From NCBI GenBank assembly GCA_027858355.1, contig JAQICW010000517.1:1-21906 (forward strand): DNA of 21,906 nucleotides, read 5' to 3'. This DNA comes from Desulfobacula sp. GTDB taxonomy: Bacteria; Desulfobacterota; Desulfobacteria; Desulfobacterales; Desulfobacteraceae. The notes beneath the pieces were generated by a model. It did no database searches. It saw only the letters and a program-made list of their open reading frames with translations, and was not told the origin of the DNA. A program made the translations under genes and the position numbers. Below are positions 15,109 to 21,906 of the stretch, piece by piece (the first letter of the stretch is position 1; each line of letters starts with the position of its first letter).

Positions 15109-17172
15109 TCATTGCCCGCATCTCTCCCATATCAGCAATACCCTGCCTTGCCAGTGTATCCTGCGGTGATCATCATCCACCTGGATTTCTTCCCCGGACC
15201 GGCTGACGGATTCGATAGAAAATTGATCCTTGAGCATGCCTTTTATTCCGTCCAGGGGATGGTCATACTCTCCCGTATCCATTGCTGCGATGATCAAGCC
15301 GGTAAGGTGCCGGAGGTGCTGAACCTCTATTGTTCCAATGAAAAGGGGAGTGTTGCCCTTTTCGATTATAGTATCCGAAGGCCATAGACGCAGTACCCAC
15401 CGATTGTTTTTGTCCCTGTAAATAAGGCGCAGCCTGTCAACCCGGCCGGAATGGAGATGAGGTAAAACAGGTAATTTTTCAATGGGTACATCCGGTGAAA
15501 ATATTCCCAGAAGGCTTTTCAAATTCATGGGTGAAGGCCGATGCCATCCCAGGCTTAACAGGTGCCGGACAAGCTTTTCAGGGGAGCCGGCCCACTGGAT
15601 GGTCAGAGGCTGTTCTCTTTCACCGCCCATATCAAACCGCCAGGCCGAAAGGTTTTTCCAGCCGCTGCCGGACCAGACAGCAAACGCCATGGTCTGGACA
15701 TTGTATCGAGGCGCATACAGAACAAGATCTTTTTCAAGGTTCCGGGCCACATGCCATCCTCCGGCGAACACGATAATTAGAATGGTTACAAGCCCCAGTA
15801 AACACCGGGGAACTTTTGGGGTTGGTTTTTTCAGCCAGGCGATTCCTGACAGGGCTGTCCAGCTTGTGCCGATAAAAATTCCTCCCAGAATATCAGAAAG
15901 CCAATGGGTACCCAGATAAAGGTGGGAAAGTGCGATAATAAAAGAAATCAGGAGCACTGTAATAAAAATCCCCCAGCGTAATGATCCCAAAGAACTCCTG
16001 GCAAGCAGGATTGCAAGGAACCCATACAGAATCACACTTGTCGCCGTATGACCACTAAGAGATCCAAAGGCCAGGACTCCCTGAACGACCACAGGAAAAA
16101 CCAGATGACTCAACCCTTTAAGCGATTGAAACCCTGCCAGGGCACCGAGTATGGTTATTGTCCAAAATCCCGCAGTGCGGTAGCATTTTCTTGAGACCAG
16201 CACGACCAGGATGGCAAAAAACAGGCAAATATTTACAAAAGAATCCCCCAATTCTGATATGGCGGCAAAAACAGGATCTGCCCATGGGGTTCGAAGCGAC
16301 TGAAAAAAATGATACACCGCCTGATCAGCCAGTACCAGCGGATCTTTGGCCAGGACATCCTGAAGAACGCTTAAAGCCCCCCATCCGGATAGGGAAAGCA
16401 ACAGGACTAAAAAAATAAGAAATAATTCCTCACCCTGCTGGCGGAGGAACAGGTAAGAAAAAAGACTTTTGACAGGGCGCAGCAGCCAATGGACTGGTTC
16501 ATCTGTGGAAATCCAGCCTTTGAACGTTGCAAACCAGACCGGACCCTGATGGCCCACCCGCAACACCAGTTTGCGGCCAAGCCAGATAAAGCCCCATACC
16601 GCCACAAGGAGGATGAAAACAAGCACGGCCAGACGAGTGCTGACCGCACCGGCCACGGCCAGGGAAGTCCCGAAAAAGACTCCGGGCAGGATATAGACTA
16701 GGGCCCAGCCAATGGCGGAGACTACATTGACCACGGAAAAATGCAGTGGCCTCATGCCTAGCATCCCTGCAACAACCGGTATGACCGGGCGTACCGGTCC
16801 GACAAAACGGCCGAACAGCACACTTATGCCGCCATGACGTTTAAAAAAAACTTCCCCTTTCTCCAGCATGCCGGGATAACGGGAAAACGGCCAGACCTGC
16901 CGCAGCTGGTCTTTGTAATGGTGACCCAGCCAGTAGCTGATACCATCTCCGGCAATGGCGCCTAATGCGGCCAGGGTCAGCACTGTTTTCAGATCCAGGC
17001 TGCCTGTGGCCACCACAGCCCCGACACCGAACATGATCACCGTACCGGGGATAATTAAACCGACCAGGGTCAGGGATTCGGAAAGAGAAATCAGAAAAAC
17101 CGCCCCATAGGCCAGGACGGGGTGATGGGTAATAATAGCCAGCAATATGTTGATGTAATGCAGATGGCTCAT
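15109..17172 (-). CDS. DedA-PAP2-LssY fusion membrane protein
   Basis: I place the start at ATG 17172, which overlaps the upstream stop by 4 bp and is preceded by GAAGGG. The longer frame to 17268 lies inside the upstream gene. The product is 687 residues. Residues ~1-205 are a DedA domain, with S-E-S-L-T-L-V-G-L-I-I-P-G (31-43) and F-G-R-F-V-G-P-V-R-P-V-I-P (120-132). Residues ~250-450 are a PAP2-like domain with S-L-S-G-H-T-A-T (371-378) and H423/D427. Residues ~480-687 are a soluble LssY-type C-terminal domain. Such fusions are known and usually annotated as bifunctional DedA/PAP2 proteins. The PAP2 part looks weakened: motif 1 keeps K352 but has no R-P pair (H-L-V-F-P), and motif 3 has S-H where S-R is usual. 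A role in undecaprenyl-phosphate turnover is inferred. Confidence 0.9.
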   Translation of the reverse strand: MSHLHYINILLAIITHHPVLAYGAVFLISLSESLTLVGLIIPGTVIMFGVGAVVATGSLDLKTVLTLAALGAIAGDGISYWLGHHYKDQLRQVWPFSRYPGMLEKGEVFFKRHGGISVLFGRFVGPVRPVIPVVAGMLGMRPLHFSVVNVVSAIGWALVYILPGVFFGTSLAVAGAVSTRLAVLVFILLVAVWGFIWLGRKLVLRVGHQGPVWFATFKGWISTDEPVHWLLRPVKSLFSYLFLRQQGEELFLIFLVLLLSLSGWGALSVLQDVLAKDPLVLADQAVYHFFQSLRTPWADPVFAAISELGDSFVNICLFFAILVVLVSRKCYRTAGFWTITILGALAGFQSLKGLSHLVFPVVVQGVLAFGSLSGHTATSVILYGFLAILLARSSLGSLRWGIFITVLLISFIIALSHLYLGTHWLSDILGGIFIGTSWTALSGIAWLKKPTPKVPRCLLGLVTILIIVFAGGWHVARNLEKDLVLYAPRYNVQTMAFAVWSGSGWKNLSAWRFDMGGEREQPLTIQWAGSPEKLVRHLLSLGWHRPSPMNLKSLLGIFSPDVPIEKLPVLPHLHSGRVDRLRLIYRDKNNRWVLRLWPSDTIIEKGNTPLFIGTIEVQHLRHLTGLIIAAMDTGEYDHPLDGIKGMLKDQFSIESVSRSGEEIQVDDDHRRIHWQGRVLLIWERCGQ

Positions 17173-17768
17173 AGCCCTTCTCTTCGCCTCTTTATTAATA
17201 CTCCCAGCGCATGATAGAGGACCTGGATCAATTTCTCGTTCAACGGCCGAAGACGTCCCGCAAGCCAATGCACCAAACCGACGCTCGATAGTCCAGCGAC
17301 GAGGCTTCCGGCCATATCAAAGGGAAAATGGATACCACTGTAAACCCGTCCCCAGGCAGTCAGTATGGCAGCAACCAGAAGCAGAATACCGGAAGTGGAC
17401 CAGTTCCTGGCCATAAGCAGATAAAATGCAGCGGCAAACATCAAAGTGGCATGATCACTGGGAAAAGAGGTTTCCGGTCCATGGGGGAAGAGCGGTGTGC
17501 AAAGTCCGATCATGTAAGGCCGCGGGTGAAAATAAAAATGGCCGATCAACTGGTTGACAACCAGGCCGATAATCATGGCCTGTGTTGCTTCAAGAAGAGC
17601 TATTTTGTTATATTTGTCCACAAAAAATCATAAAATGATGAACAAAGCCACCAGAAGATAAGGGCCGCCTTCGGCGAAAAAAATGGCAAAGCCATCCGTA
17701 ATCGGTCGCGTCCCGGCTCCTGCGTGAATCCACTGAAAAATCTTCGCATTCAAGTCCATTGCCATCAT
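17169..17768 (-). pseudogene. BcrC/YbjG-like PAP2 phosphatase gene interrupted by an in-frame TGA
   Basis: A 199-codon frame runs from ATG 17768 (GGGAG just upstream, 4-bp ATGA overlap with dedA) to a TGA at 17171-17169. It is broken only by TGA at codon 47 (17630-17628). Codons 1-46 read [14 protein letters not shown]..., a normal N-terminus and first helix for this family. After the stop come N-Q-L-I-G-H-F-Y-F-H-P-R-P (72-84), the motif F-P-S-D-H (102-106), and G-R-V-Y-S-G-I-H-F-P-F-D with R141, H147 and D151. That active site, undamaged, is that of undecaprenyl-pyrophosphate phosphatases of the PAP2 class. Without the stop the length equals the usual ~200. A GTG at 17621, three codons after the stop, could start a 150-residue protein lacking the first helix. 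It may be a nonsense mutation, readthrough or a sequence error. Confidence 0.75.
17628..17630 (-). other. In-frame TGA (codon 47) in the PAP2 gene
   Basis: Codon-by-codon reading from ATG 17768 gives F-I-I-L (codons 43-46), then TGA, then F-F-V-D-K-Y (codons 48-53) in the same frame. The position lies at the end of the first helix, where relatives often have Trp, so a TGG-to-TGA change is the simplest origin. TGA ends other genes in the window, so it is a true stop in this organism. The bases after it are AT-rich and show no stable hairpin of the bacterial SECIS type. Confidence 0.85.
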
Positions 17769-18391
17769 TTTTTCTCCCATTGCTGTACCTTGGATATGCG
17801 AACCTTCCGCTTATGCCAATAAAAAATCAGCAGGATAACGCATCCAATCACTAGGACCATGGTAATCCAGTGCAGGTTCTGGAGGACCAGTTGCTCATTG
17901 CGGCCAAACCAATACCCCATGGCTGCCAGCGCCAGCACCCAGATTCCTGCCCCGAGAACGGTTGCCGAACAAAAGGCGAATATATTCATTCGGGCCAGAC
18001 CCGCCGGAAGCGAAATATACTGGCGGATACCCGGTAACAGACGACCGACAAAGGTGCTGATATGCCCGTGGCGTTCAAAAAAGCGGTCTGCTTTTTCCAG
18101 CGACTGGCGGCTTACCAGCAGATACCGCCCATATTTTTCAAAAAAAGGTCTGCCAAACCTCAGGGCAAGCCAATAGTTGAAAACAGCCCCCATAAGGCTT
18201 CCCAGAGTGCCGCAAAGAATGACCATCCCGATGTTCATTTTACCGCTGGCGGCAAGATAAGCCGCGGGAGGGATCACTACCTCACTGGGGAATGGGAAAA
18301 ATGAAGATTCCAGGGCCATGAGCATCACGATGCCCGGATATCCCCATTGGCCTACAGTGGCAGAAAGCCAGGTAACAAACTGGTGAAACAT
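17765..18391 (-). CDS. DedA-family membrane protein (SNARE-associated/VTT domain)
   Basis: 208 residues from ATG 18391, chosen because AAGGGAG lies six bases upstream. The TTG at 18412 would use codons that form this ribosome-binding site. Conserved elements are the acidic residues E28 and E37 in [11 protein letters not shown] (27-37), [10 protein letters not shown] (79-88), and [12 protein letters not shown] (114-125) with its two arginines. Several hydrophobic segments and a basic C-terminal tail complete it. DedA proteins act in membrane-potential and lipid homeostasis. Some recycle undecaprenyl phosphate across the inner membrane and several influence polymyxin resistance. The stop overlaps the ATG of the PAP2 gene by 4 bp. 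The 97-bp gap from the RND gene holds no gene and only weak promoter-like matches. Confidence 0.93.
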   Translation of the reverse strand: MFHQFVTWLSATVGQWGYPGIVMLMALESSFFPFPSEVVIPPAAYLAASGKMNIGMVILCGTLGSLMGAVFNYWLALRFGRPFFEKYGRYLLVSRQSLEKADRFFERHGHISTFVGRLLPGIRQYISLPAGLARMNIFAFCSATVLGAGIWVLALAAMGYWFGRNEQLVLQNLHWITMVLVIGCVILLIFYWHKRKVRISKVQQWEKK

Positions 18392-18488
18392 ATTAAACTC
18401 CCTTTTCTTCAAATAACTATCAGCACCTTTTTGAACTCAAGATAACAGGCCATAATGAAGATAGCATGAAGCTGGAAGCGCACCACTC

Positions 18489-21400
18489 TTATAAATCATG
18501 TGGTAATTGTTTTTTTGCCGCATTTTCACCTATAAAAAATAAATACATGCAGGGAGTTACTATAAGAGAGAAAAAGAGGGACCCAATCAAGCCGAATATG
18601 ACGGCAACAGCAAATGGCTGCAGCATTTCTCCGCCATTTCCAAACCGTAATGCCATTGGGAGAAAACCCCCGTTTGTCGTTATGGATGTGATCAAAATAG
18701 GCCTTATCCGCACAACTCCTGCCTTGATAAGAGTTTCTCTTATTGAGATGCCCCTGTTTTTATACCGTTCCACAAAGTCAATCACCAGAATACCATTGTT
18801 AACAACGATTCCCAGGGAGGTGACCAAGCCGATAAAGGTGGAGACATTAAAGGATGTATGGGTCAGCGCTAACCCGAAAACAACAAAAGACTGCGAAAAA
18901 ATTGTTCCGATGAATATGACCAGGGCAACTTTATACCCCTTGAATTCCAGCAAAAGAAGCGAAAAAACCAGAAACCCTGAAAGACAGAGGATAAAAATAA
19001 GCTGCTGAAATGATTTTTGCTGGGTATTCCAATCCCCGCCGATGTTCACATTTACTCCACTGGGAAGCGCCAGTGTATCTAAGGTGTTCTGTATGGTACG
19101 GACATTTTTGCGAAGATTGCCGGTCTTTGTTTTGATGTCGATATTAATAATCGGAATGCCATTCTCATGATAGGTAATGCGTGGCATATTCTTCACTTTG
19201 ACGTCGGCCACAGATGAGAGAGGCAGGTACTTGCCCGTAGCCGTAAAAATTGGCAGCGAAGGTAATTGTTCCAGGTATTTTTTATACATTACAGGATAGA
19301 TGACACGCACATCAATTTTCCGGACACCTTCTGAAACTGAGGTGGCAATGGTTCCTGCCAGTGCGGTTTTTATCTGTGCAGAGACATTCTCTTCAGTCAA
19401 TCCTGCCCGGATTAATTTTTCCTTATGAAACTCAACCCTGAATCCTGGCGAAGTGTCCGGCAACACCCCCTTAACTTCCTGAATGGAAGGAATTTTTTCA
19501 AGAGTCGTTTTGATGGTGGAAAATGCGGTGCTAAGATCCTTTTGGCTGTTGCCGGTCAATTTAACGATTACTGCATTCTGGCGGCCACTTAAATCGATAA
19601 AACGATCCGGAAGTATTTGATGCAGGTCCACATTCAACTCTGGATAGACACGGGTTAGTTCCGTTTCAAGCTTGTCCATGACATCGAAAACCGATATGGA
19701 GGCCTGCCCTTTAACAGGCTGGGGGTGCATGTAAAAATGAGCTTCATTGGGTCTTACCGCCTCATCGCCGGTCTGGCGCGAGTATGTCTTTATTTCAGGA
19801 ATTGTCCGGATCACTTTTTCAACACCATTCACGATGCAGCTCATTTCATCCAGGTTCGTTCCAGGAACTGTATCCAGATCCATAATAAACGTTCCTTCAT
19901 CCCAGAGCGGCAGAAAACTGGTCGGCAGTGTTGTGAACATAACCACGGCTGCACCAGCCATAAATGTGCTGAGAAGGACAATGATTCCGGAACGCTTAAG
20001 GGTTGCTCCCAGAATTATTTTATAGATGCGCTGAAGAAGTCCCTCTTTCAAAACTTTCTGAACCGGGCGGCTGTTCTGGCCGAAAAAATGAAACACCATT
20101 ATGGGAATGAAAAAGATCGCCAGAATCAGTGAAAGCGTTAAGGAGATCGCTATGGTGGTTGAGGAGGCCTTGAAGAAAAATCCGGAAACACCGCTCAGCA
20201 TGATCATTGGAATAAAAACAGCTATGGTCGTCAGTGTTGCTGAAAAAAGCGGCGGGATAACTTCCGCAGTTCCGTCAATGATTGAGGTTTGGGTGTCCAC
20301 CCCCTTGTCGTAATAGCGTGATATATTTTCAACCACCACACTCGCGTTGTCCACAAGGATTCCAACAGCAGCTGTTAAGCCGCCCAGGGTCATTATATTT
20401 AAGGTCAATCCCAGGATTTTCATTACCAAAAGTGTGATTACCAGGGTCAGAGGCATGAATATAACCATGGGCAGAGAGGTTCTGAAACGTCTGAGGAGAA
20501 GAAAGACGACCAATGAAATAATTACTATGCCGGTCAGAAGATTAAACACCACTCCCCTGATGGATTTTCGCACAAATTCCGACAGGTCATACCATTTTGA
20601 AATGTGCATGTCTGAGGGAAGTTTAGTTTGGATGTTCGCCAACGCCACCGCGACAGCCTGGGAGACTTTTATCACATTTGCATTCGGATGCTTGGTGATA
20701 TTAAACAAGACCGCGGGATGTCCGTCAGTTGAAGTGGAGATCGCCAGGGCCGTTGTTCCTTCATTGACCTGGGCTACCTGTTTCAGATAAACGGGATTTC
20801 CTGAAACCTGCCCTACAATGATGGTTTCAATGTCGGAAGTACCCTTTAACTGAAAATCTGAAACCCCCAGGAACAGTTTATATTCTTCTGTTATAGTGCC
20901 AAGGAAATCAATTGTATTGGATTTTTTGATGGTCTCGATTATTTTCAGCGGATCCAAATGGTATTGGACTAATTTCTCGGGTTTCAGGACAATCTTATAT
21001 TCAGGTCCAACACCACCGATCACCTCTACTTTATCAACTCCAGCGACTTTCTCCAGTATCGGCTTGATATCACGGAGTGTATACTTTCTGAGTGACAGAA
21101 GAGATACAGTGTCTGAATAGAGACTAAAACCGGCGACGGGGAAGGCGCTTGTCGTCATCTGGGTTATTTTTAATCTTGTATCTGGAGGAAGGACAGCTTT
21201 GATTTCACCAGTTTTGGAAAGAACAGACTGGTATGCCTGCCTTAGATCGGTCCCCCAGTTAAACGTCAACTTGAGTTCCGCGGAGCCCTGGAAGGTTTCG
21301 GATGTAATAAATTTAATGCCGGAGATGGAATGTAACCCGTCTTCCAGAGGTTTTGTGACAAACATCTCCATATCTTTCAGCGGCGCAAACCCCCTGTCCA

Positions 21401-21548
21401 CCCTTATCACAATTTGCGGAAAAACAACTTTCGGGAAGACAGATTGTGTCAATGTTATAAGAGAATACCCCCCCAGCAGAGTCAAAATAAACACAATGAA
21501 TGTAATAGCAGTTCTGTTTTTAAGAACCACGGCAATTAGTTTTTTCAT
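18489..21548 (-). CDS. RND-superfamily efflux transporter, inner-membrane subunit
   Basis: A 1019-residue protein with the duplicated RND plan: helix 1 at ~11-31, a large periplasmic loop to ~325, helices 2-6 at ~335-495, helix 7 at ~525, a second loop to ~840, then helices 8-12. Helix 4 has G-I-L-V-D-N-A-S-V-V-V-E-N (396-408): one acidic proton-relay residue, D400, followed by Asn where AcrB has a second Asp. The helix 10 segment L-G-I-V-V-N-N-G-I-L-V-I-D-F lacks the AcrB-type Lys. These features place it outside the AcrB group. The substrate is unknown and no CusA-type metal methionine pattern was evident. The ATG overlaps the adaptor stop by 4 bp, so pump and adaptor are co-translated. No outer-membrane channel gene is visible. 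Confidence 0.95.
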   Translation of the reverse strand: MKKLIAVVLKNRTAITFIVFILTLLGGYSLITLTQSVFPKVVFPQIVIRVDRGFAPLKDMEMFVTKPLEDGLHSISGIKFITSETFQGSAELKLTFNWGTDLRQAYQSVLSKTGEIKAVLPPDTRLKITQMTTSAFPVAGFSLYSDTVSLLSLRKYTLRDIKPILEKVAGVDKVEVIGGVGPEYKIVLKPEKLVQYHLDPLKIIETIKKSNTIDFLGTITEEYKLFLGVSDFQLKGTSDIETIIVGQVSGNPVYLKQVAQVNEGTTALAISTSTDGHPAVLFNITKHPNANVIKVSQAVAVALANIQTKLPSDMHISKWYDLSEFVRKSIRGVVFNLLTGIVIISLVVFLLLRRFRTSLPMVIFMPLTLVITLLVMKILGLTLNIMTLGGLTAAVGILVDNASVVVENISRYYDKGVDTQTSIIDGTAEVIPPLFSATLTTIAVFIPMIMLSGVSGFFFKASSTTIAISLTLSLILAIFFIPIMVFHFFGQNSRPVQKVLKEGLLQRIYKIILGATLKRSGIIVLLSTFMAGAAVVMFTTLPTSFLPLWDEGTFIMDLDTVPGTNLDEMSCIVNGVEKVIRTIPEIKTYSRQTGDEAVRPNEAHFYMHPQPVKGQASISVFDVMDKLETELTRVYPELNVDLHQILPDRFIDLSGRQNAVIVKLTGNSQKDLSTAFSTIKTTLEKIPSIQEVKGVLPDTSPGFRVEFHKEKLIRAGLTEENVSAQIKTALAGTIATSVSEGVRKIDVRVIYPVMYKKYLEQLPSLPIFTATGKYLPLSSVADVKVKNMPRITYHENGIPIINIDIKTKTGNLRKNVRTIQNTLDTLALPSGVNVNIGGDWNTQQKSFQQLIFILCLSGFLVFSLLLLEFKGYKVALVIFIGTIFSQSFVVFGLALTHTSFNVSTFIGLVTSLGIVVNNGILVIDFVERYKNRGISIRETLIKAGVVRIRPILITSITTNGGFLPMALRFGNGGEMLQPFAVAVIFGLIGSLFFSLIVTPCMYLFFIGENAAKKQLPHDL

Positions 21549-21906
21549 CGCTTTTCAGCCCGCACTGACATACCGTCGGAAAGCTCATAATTTCCCACAA
21601 CGGCAACTGATTCACCAACCTGTACTCCTTTTTTTATCTCAATCAGTTTATCTGTTCGAATCCCGGTTTTAACGACCCGTCTTTCAGCCTTACTCGATGA
21701 GATAACAAACACAATTTGTTTCCCCTCTTGAGTGAGAATTGCCGTGCGCGGTATTTCCGGAACAGTTTTCTCGCCAACATGGATCGTAATCCGACAAACG
21801 GCGCCAGGATAAAGATCCCGAGTTTCAAGGGGAGCAATGGCATGAAAAGTGCCGGTTACAGGATCTGTGACCGGCACTATTGCCTCTATTTTGGTTTGAT
21901 ACTTTT
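21545..21906 (-). CDS. RND periplasmic adaptor (HlyD/MFP family), C-terminal part only
   Basis: The frame stays open to the window edge (reading K-Y-Q-T-K-I-E-A-I-V-P-V-T-D inward), so the gene starts outside. The GTG at 21877 is internal. The ~120 visible residues match the end of membrane fusion proteins: a beta-barrel strand region with V-P-V-T-D-P-V-T-G-T-F-H-A, L-Y-P-G-A-V-C-R-I-T-I, then the membrane-proximal part I-P-R-T-A-I-L, V-F-V-I-S, R-R-V-V-K-T-G-I and G-V-Q-V-G-E-S-V-A-V-V-G. It links the RND pump to an outer-membrane channel. It overlaps the pump gene by 4 bp. Confidence 0.9.
   Translation of the reverse strand, partial: KYQTKIEAIVPVTDPVTGTFHAIAPLETRDLYPGAVCRITIHVGEKTVPEIPRTAILTQEGKQIVFVISSSKAERRVVKTGIRTDKLIEIKKGVQVGESVAVVGNYELSDGMSVRAEKR

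Noticed and set aside
17173..17268. N-terminal extension of the DedA-PAP2 fusion protein.
   Set aside because: It lies fully inside the PAP2 gene in another frame, has no transmembrane or signal character, and the internal ATG 17172 has a good ribosome-binding site and ATGA coupling.
17600..17630. Selenocysteine at the in-frame TGA of the PAP2 gene.
   Set aside because: The next ~40 bases are AT-rich; the best stem is TTTTGT/ACAAAA with an 11-base loop, weak and unlike a bacterial SECIS. The site is in a membrane segment where Trp is common, and PAP2 enzymes do not use Cys or Sec chemistry.
18482..18504. Inverted repeat ACCAC ... GTGGT at the end of the RND gene, as a terminator.
   Set aside because: Five-base arms with a 13-base loop, partly inside the coding sequence and without a T-run.

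Overview
The window is about 21.9 kb of densely packed chromosomal DNA from a Gram-negative (diderm) bacterium. The evidence for a diderm is L-Ara4N lipid A modification genes, the LPS exporter subunits LptF and LptG, and a tripartite RND pump. Base composition is moderate (roughly 40-50% G+C by eye). The gene mix would fit Desulfobacterota or a gammaproteobacterium, but I cannot settle the taxon from sequence alone. TGA is a normal stop here (for example for arnA and dedA). I see no tRNA, rRNA, CRISPR array, insertion sequence or phage gene, and no gene-free stretch longer than about 150 bp.

Plus strand, 1-7738: the distal part of an arn (pmrHFIJKLM-type) operon in the order arnC (3' end only), arnA, arnD, arnT and one SMR-type arnE/arnF-like gene. 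It is followed directly by lptF and lptG. These genes make undecaprenyl-phosphate-L-Ara4N, move it across the inner membrane, attach it to lipid A, and supply the LPS transport permease. arnB and the rest of arnC would lie upstream of the window.

Minus strand, 15019 down to 7800: a second envelope-lipid group. It runs from a membrane-anchored periplasmic metallophosphoesterase, through a DUF374 acyltransferase and an LPG-synthase-like (TIGR00374 type) membrane protein, to a very unusual fusion. In that fusion a phosphoesterase-like domain that has lost every metal ligand is joined to a GT4 glycosyltransferase. An OmpR-type response regulator and its histidine kinase close the group, convergent with lptG. 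A good sigma70-like promoter lies just upstream of the phosphoesterase. I read this as an uncharacterised glycolipid synthesis or remodelling module under its own two-component system, placed beside the lipid A modification operon.

Minus strand, 18391 down to 15109: three genes joined by 4-bp ATGA overlaps, namely dedA, a small PAP2 phosphatase and a DedA-PAP2-LssY fusion. All point to undecaprenyl (pyro)phosphate recycling or flipping. The small PAP2 gene carries an in-frame TGA at codon 47 of an otherwise full-length 199-codon frame. The fusion protein has damaged PAP2 motifs.

Minus strand, 21906 down to 18489: the 3' end of a periplasmic adaptor gene overlapping a complete RND transporter gene.

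The window as a whole reads as an envelope-defence and lipid-carrier neighbourhood. The most notable items are the pseudo-phosphoesterase/glycosyltransferase fusion with its intact paralogue two genes away, and the interrupted PAP2 gene inside a translationally coupled operon.
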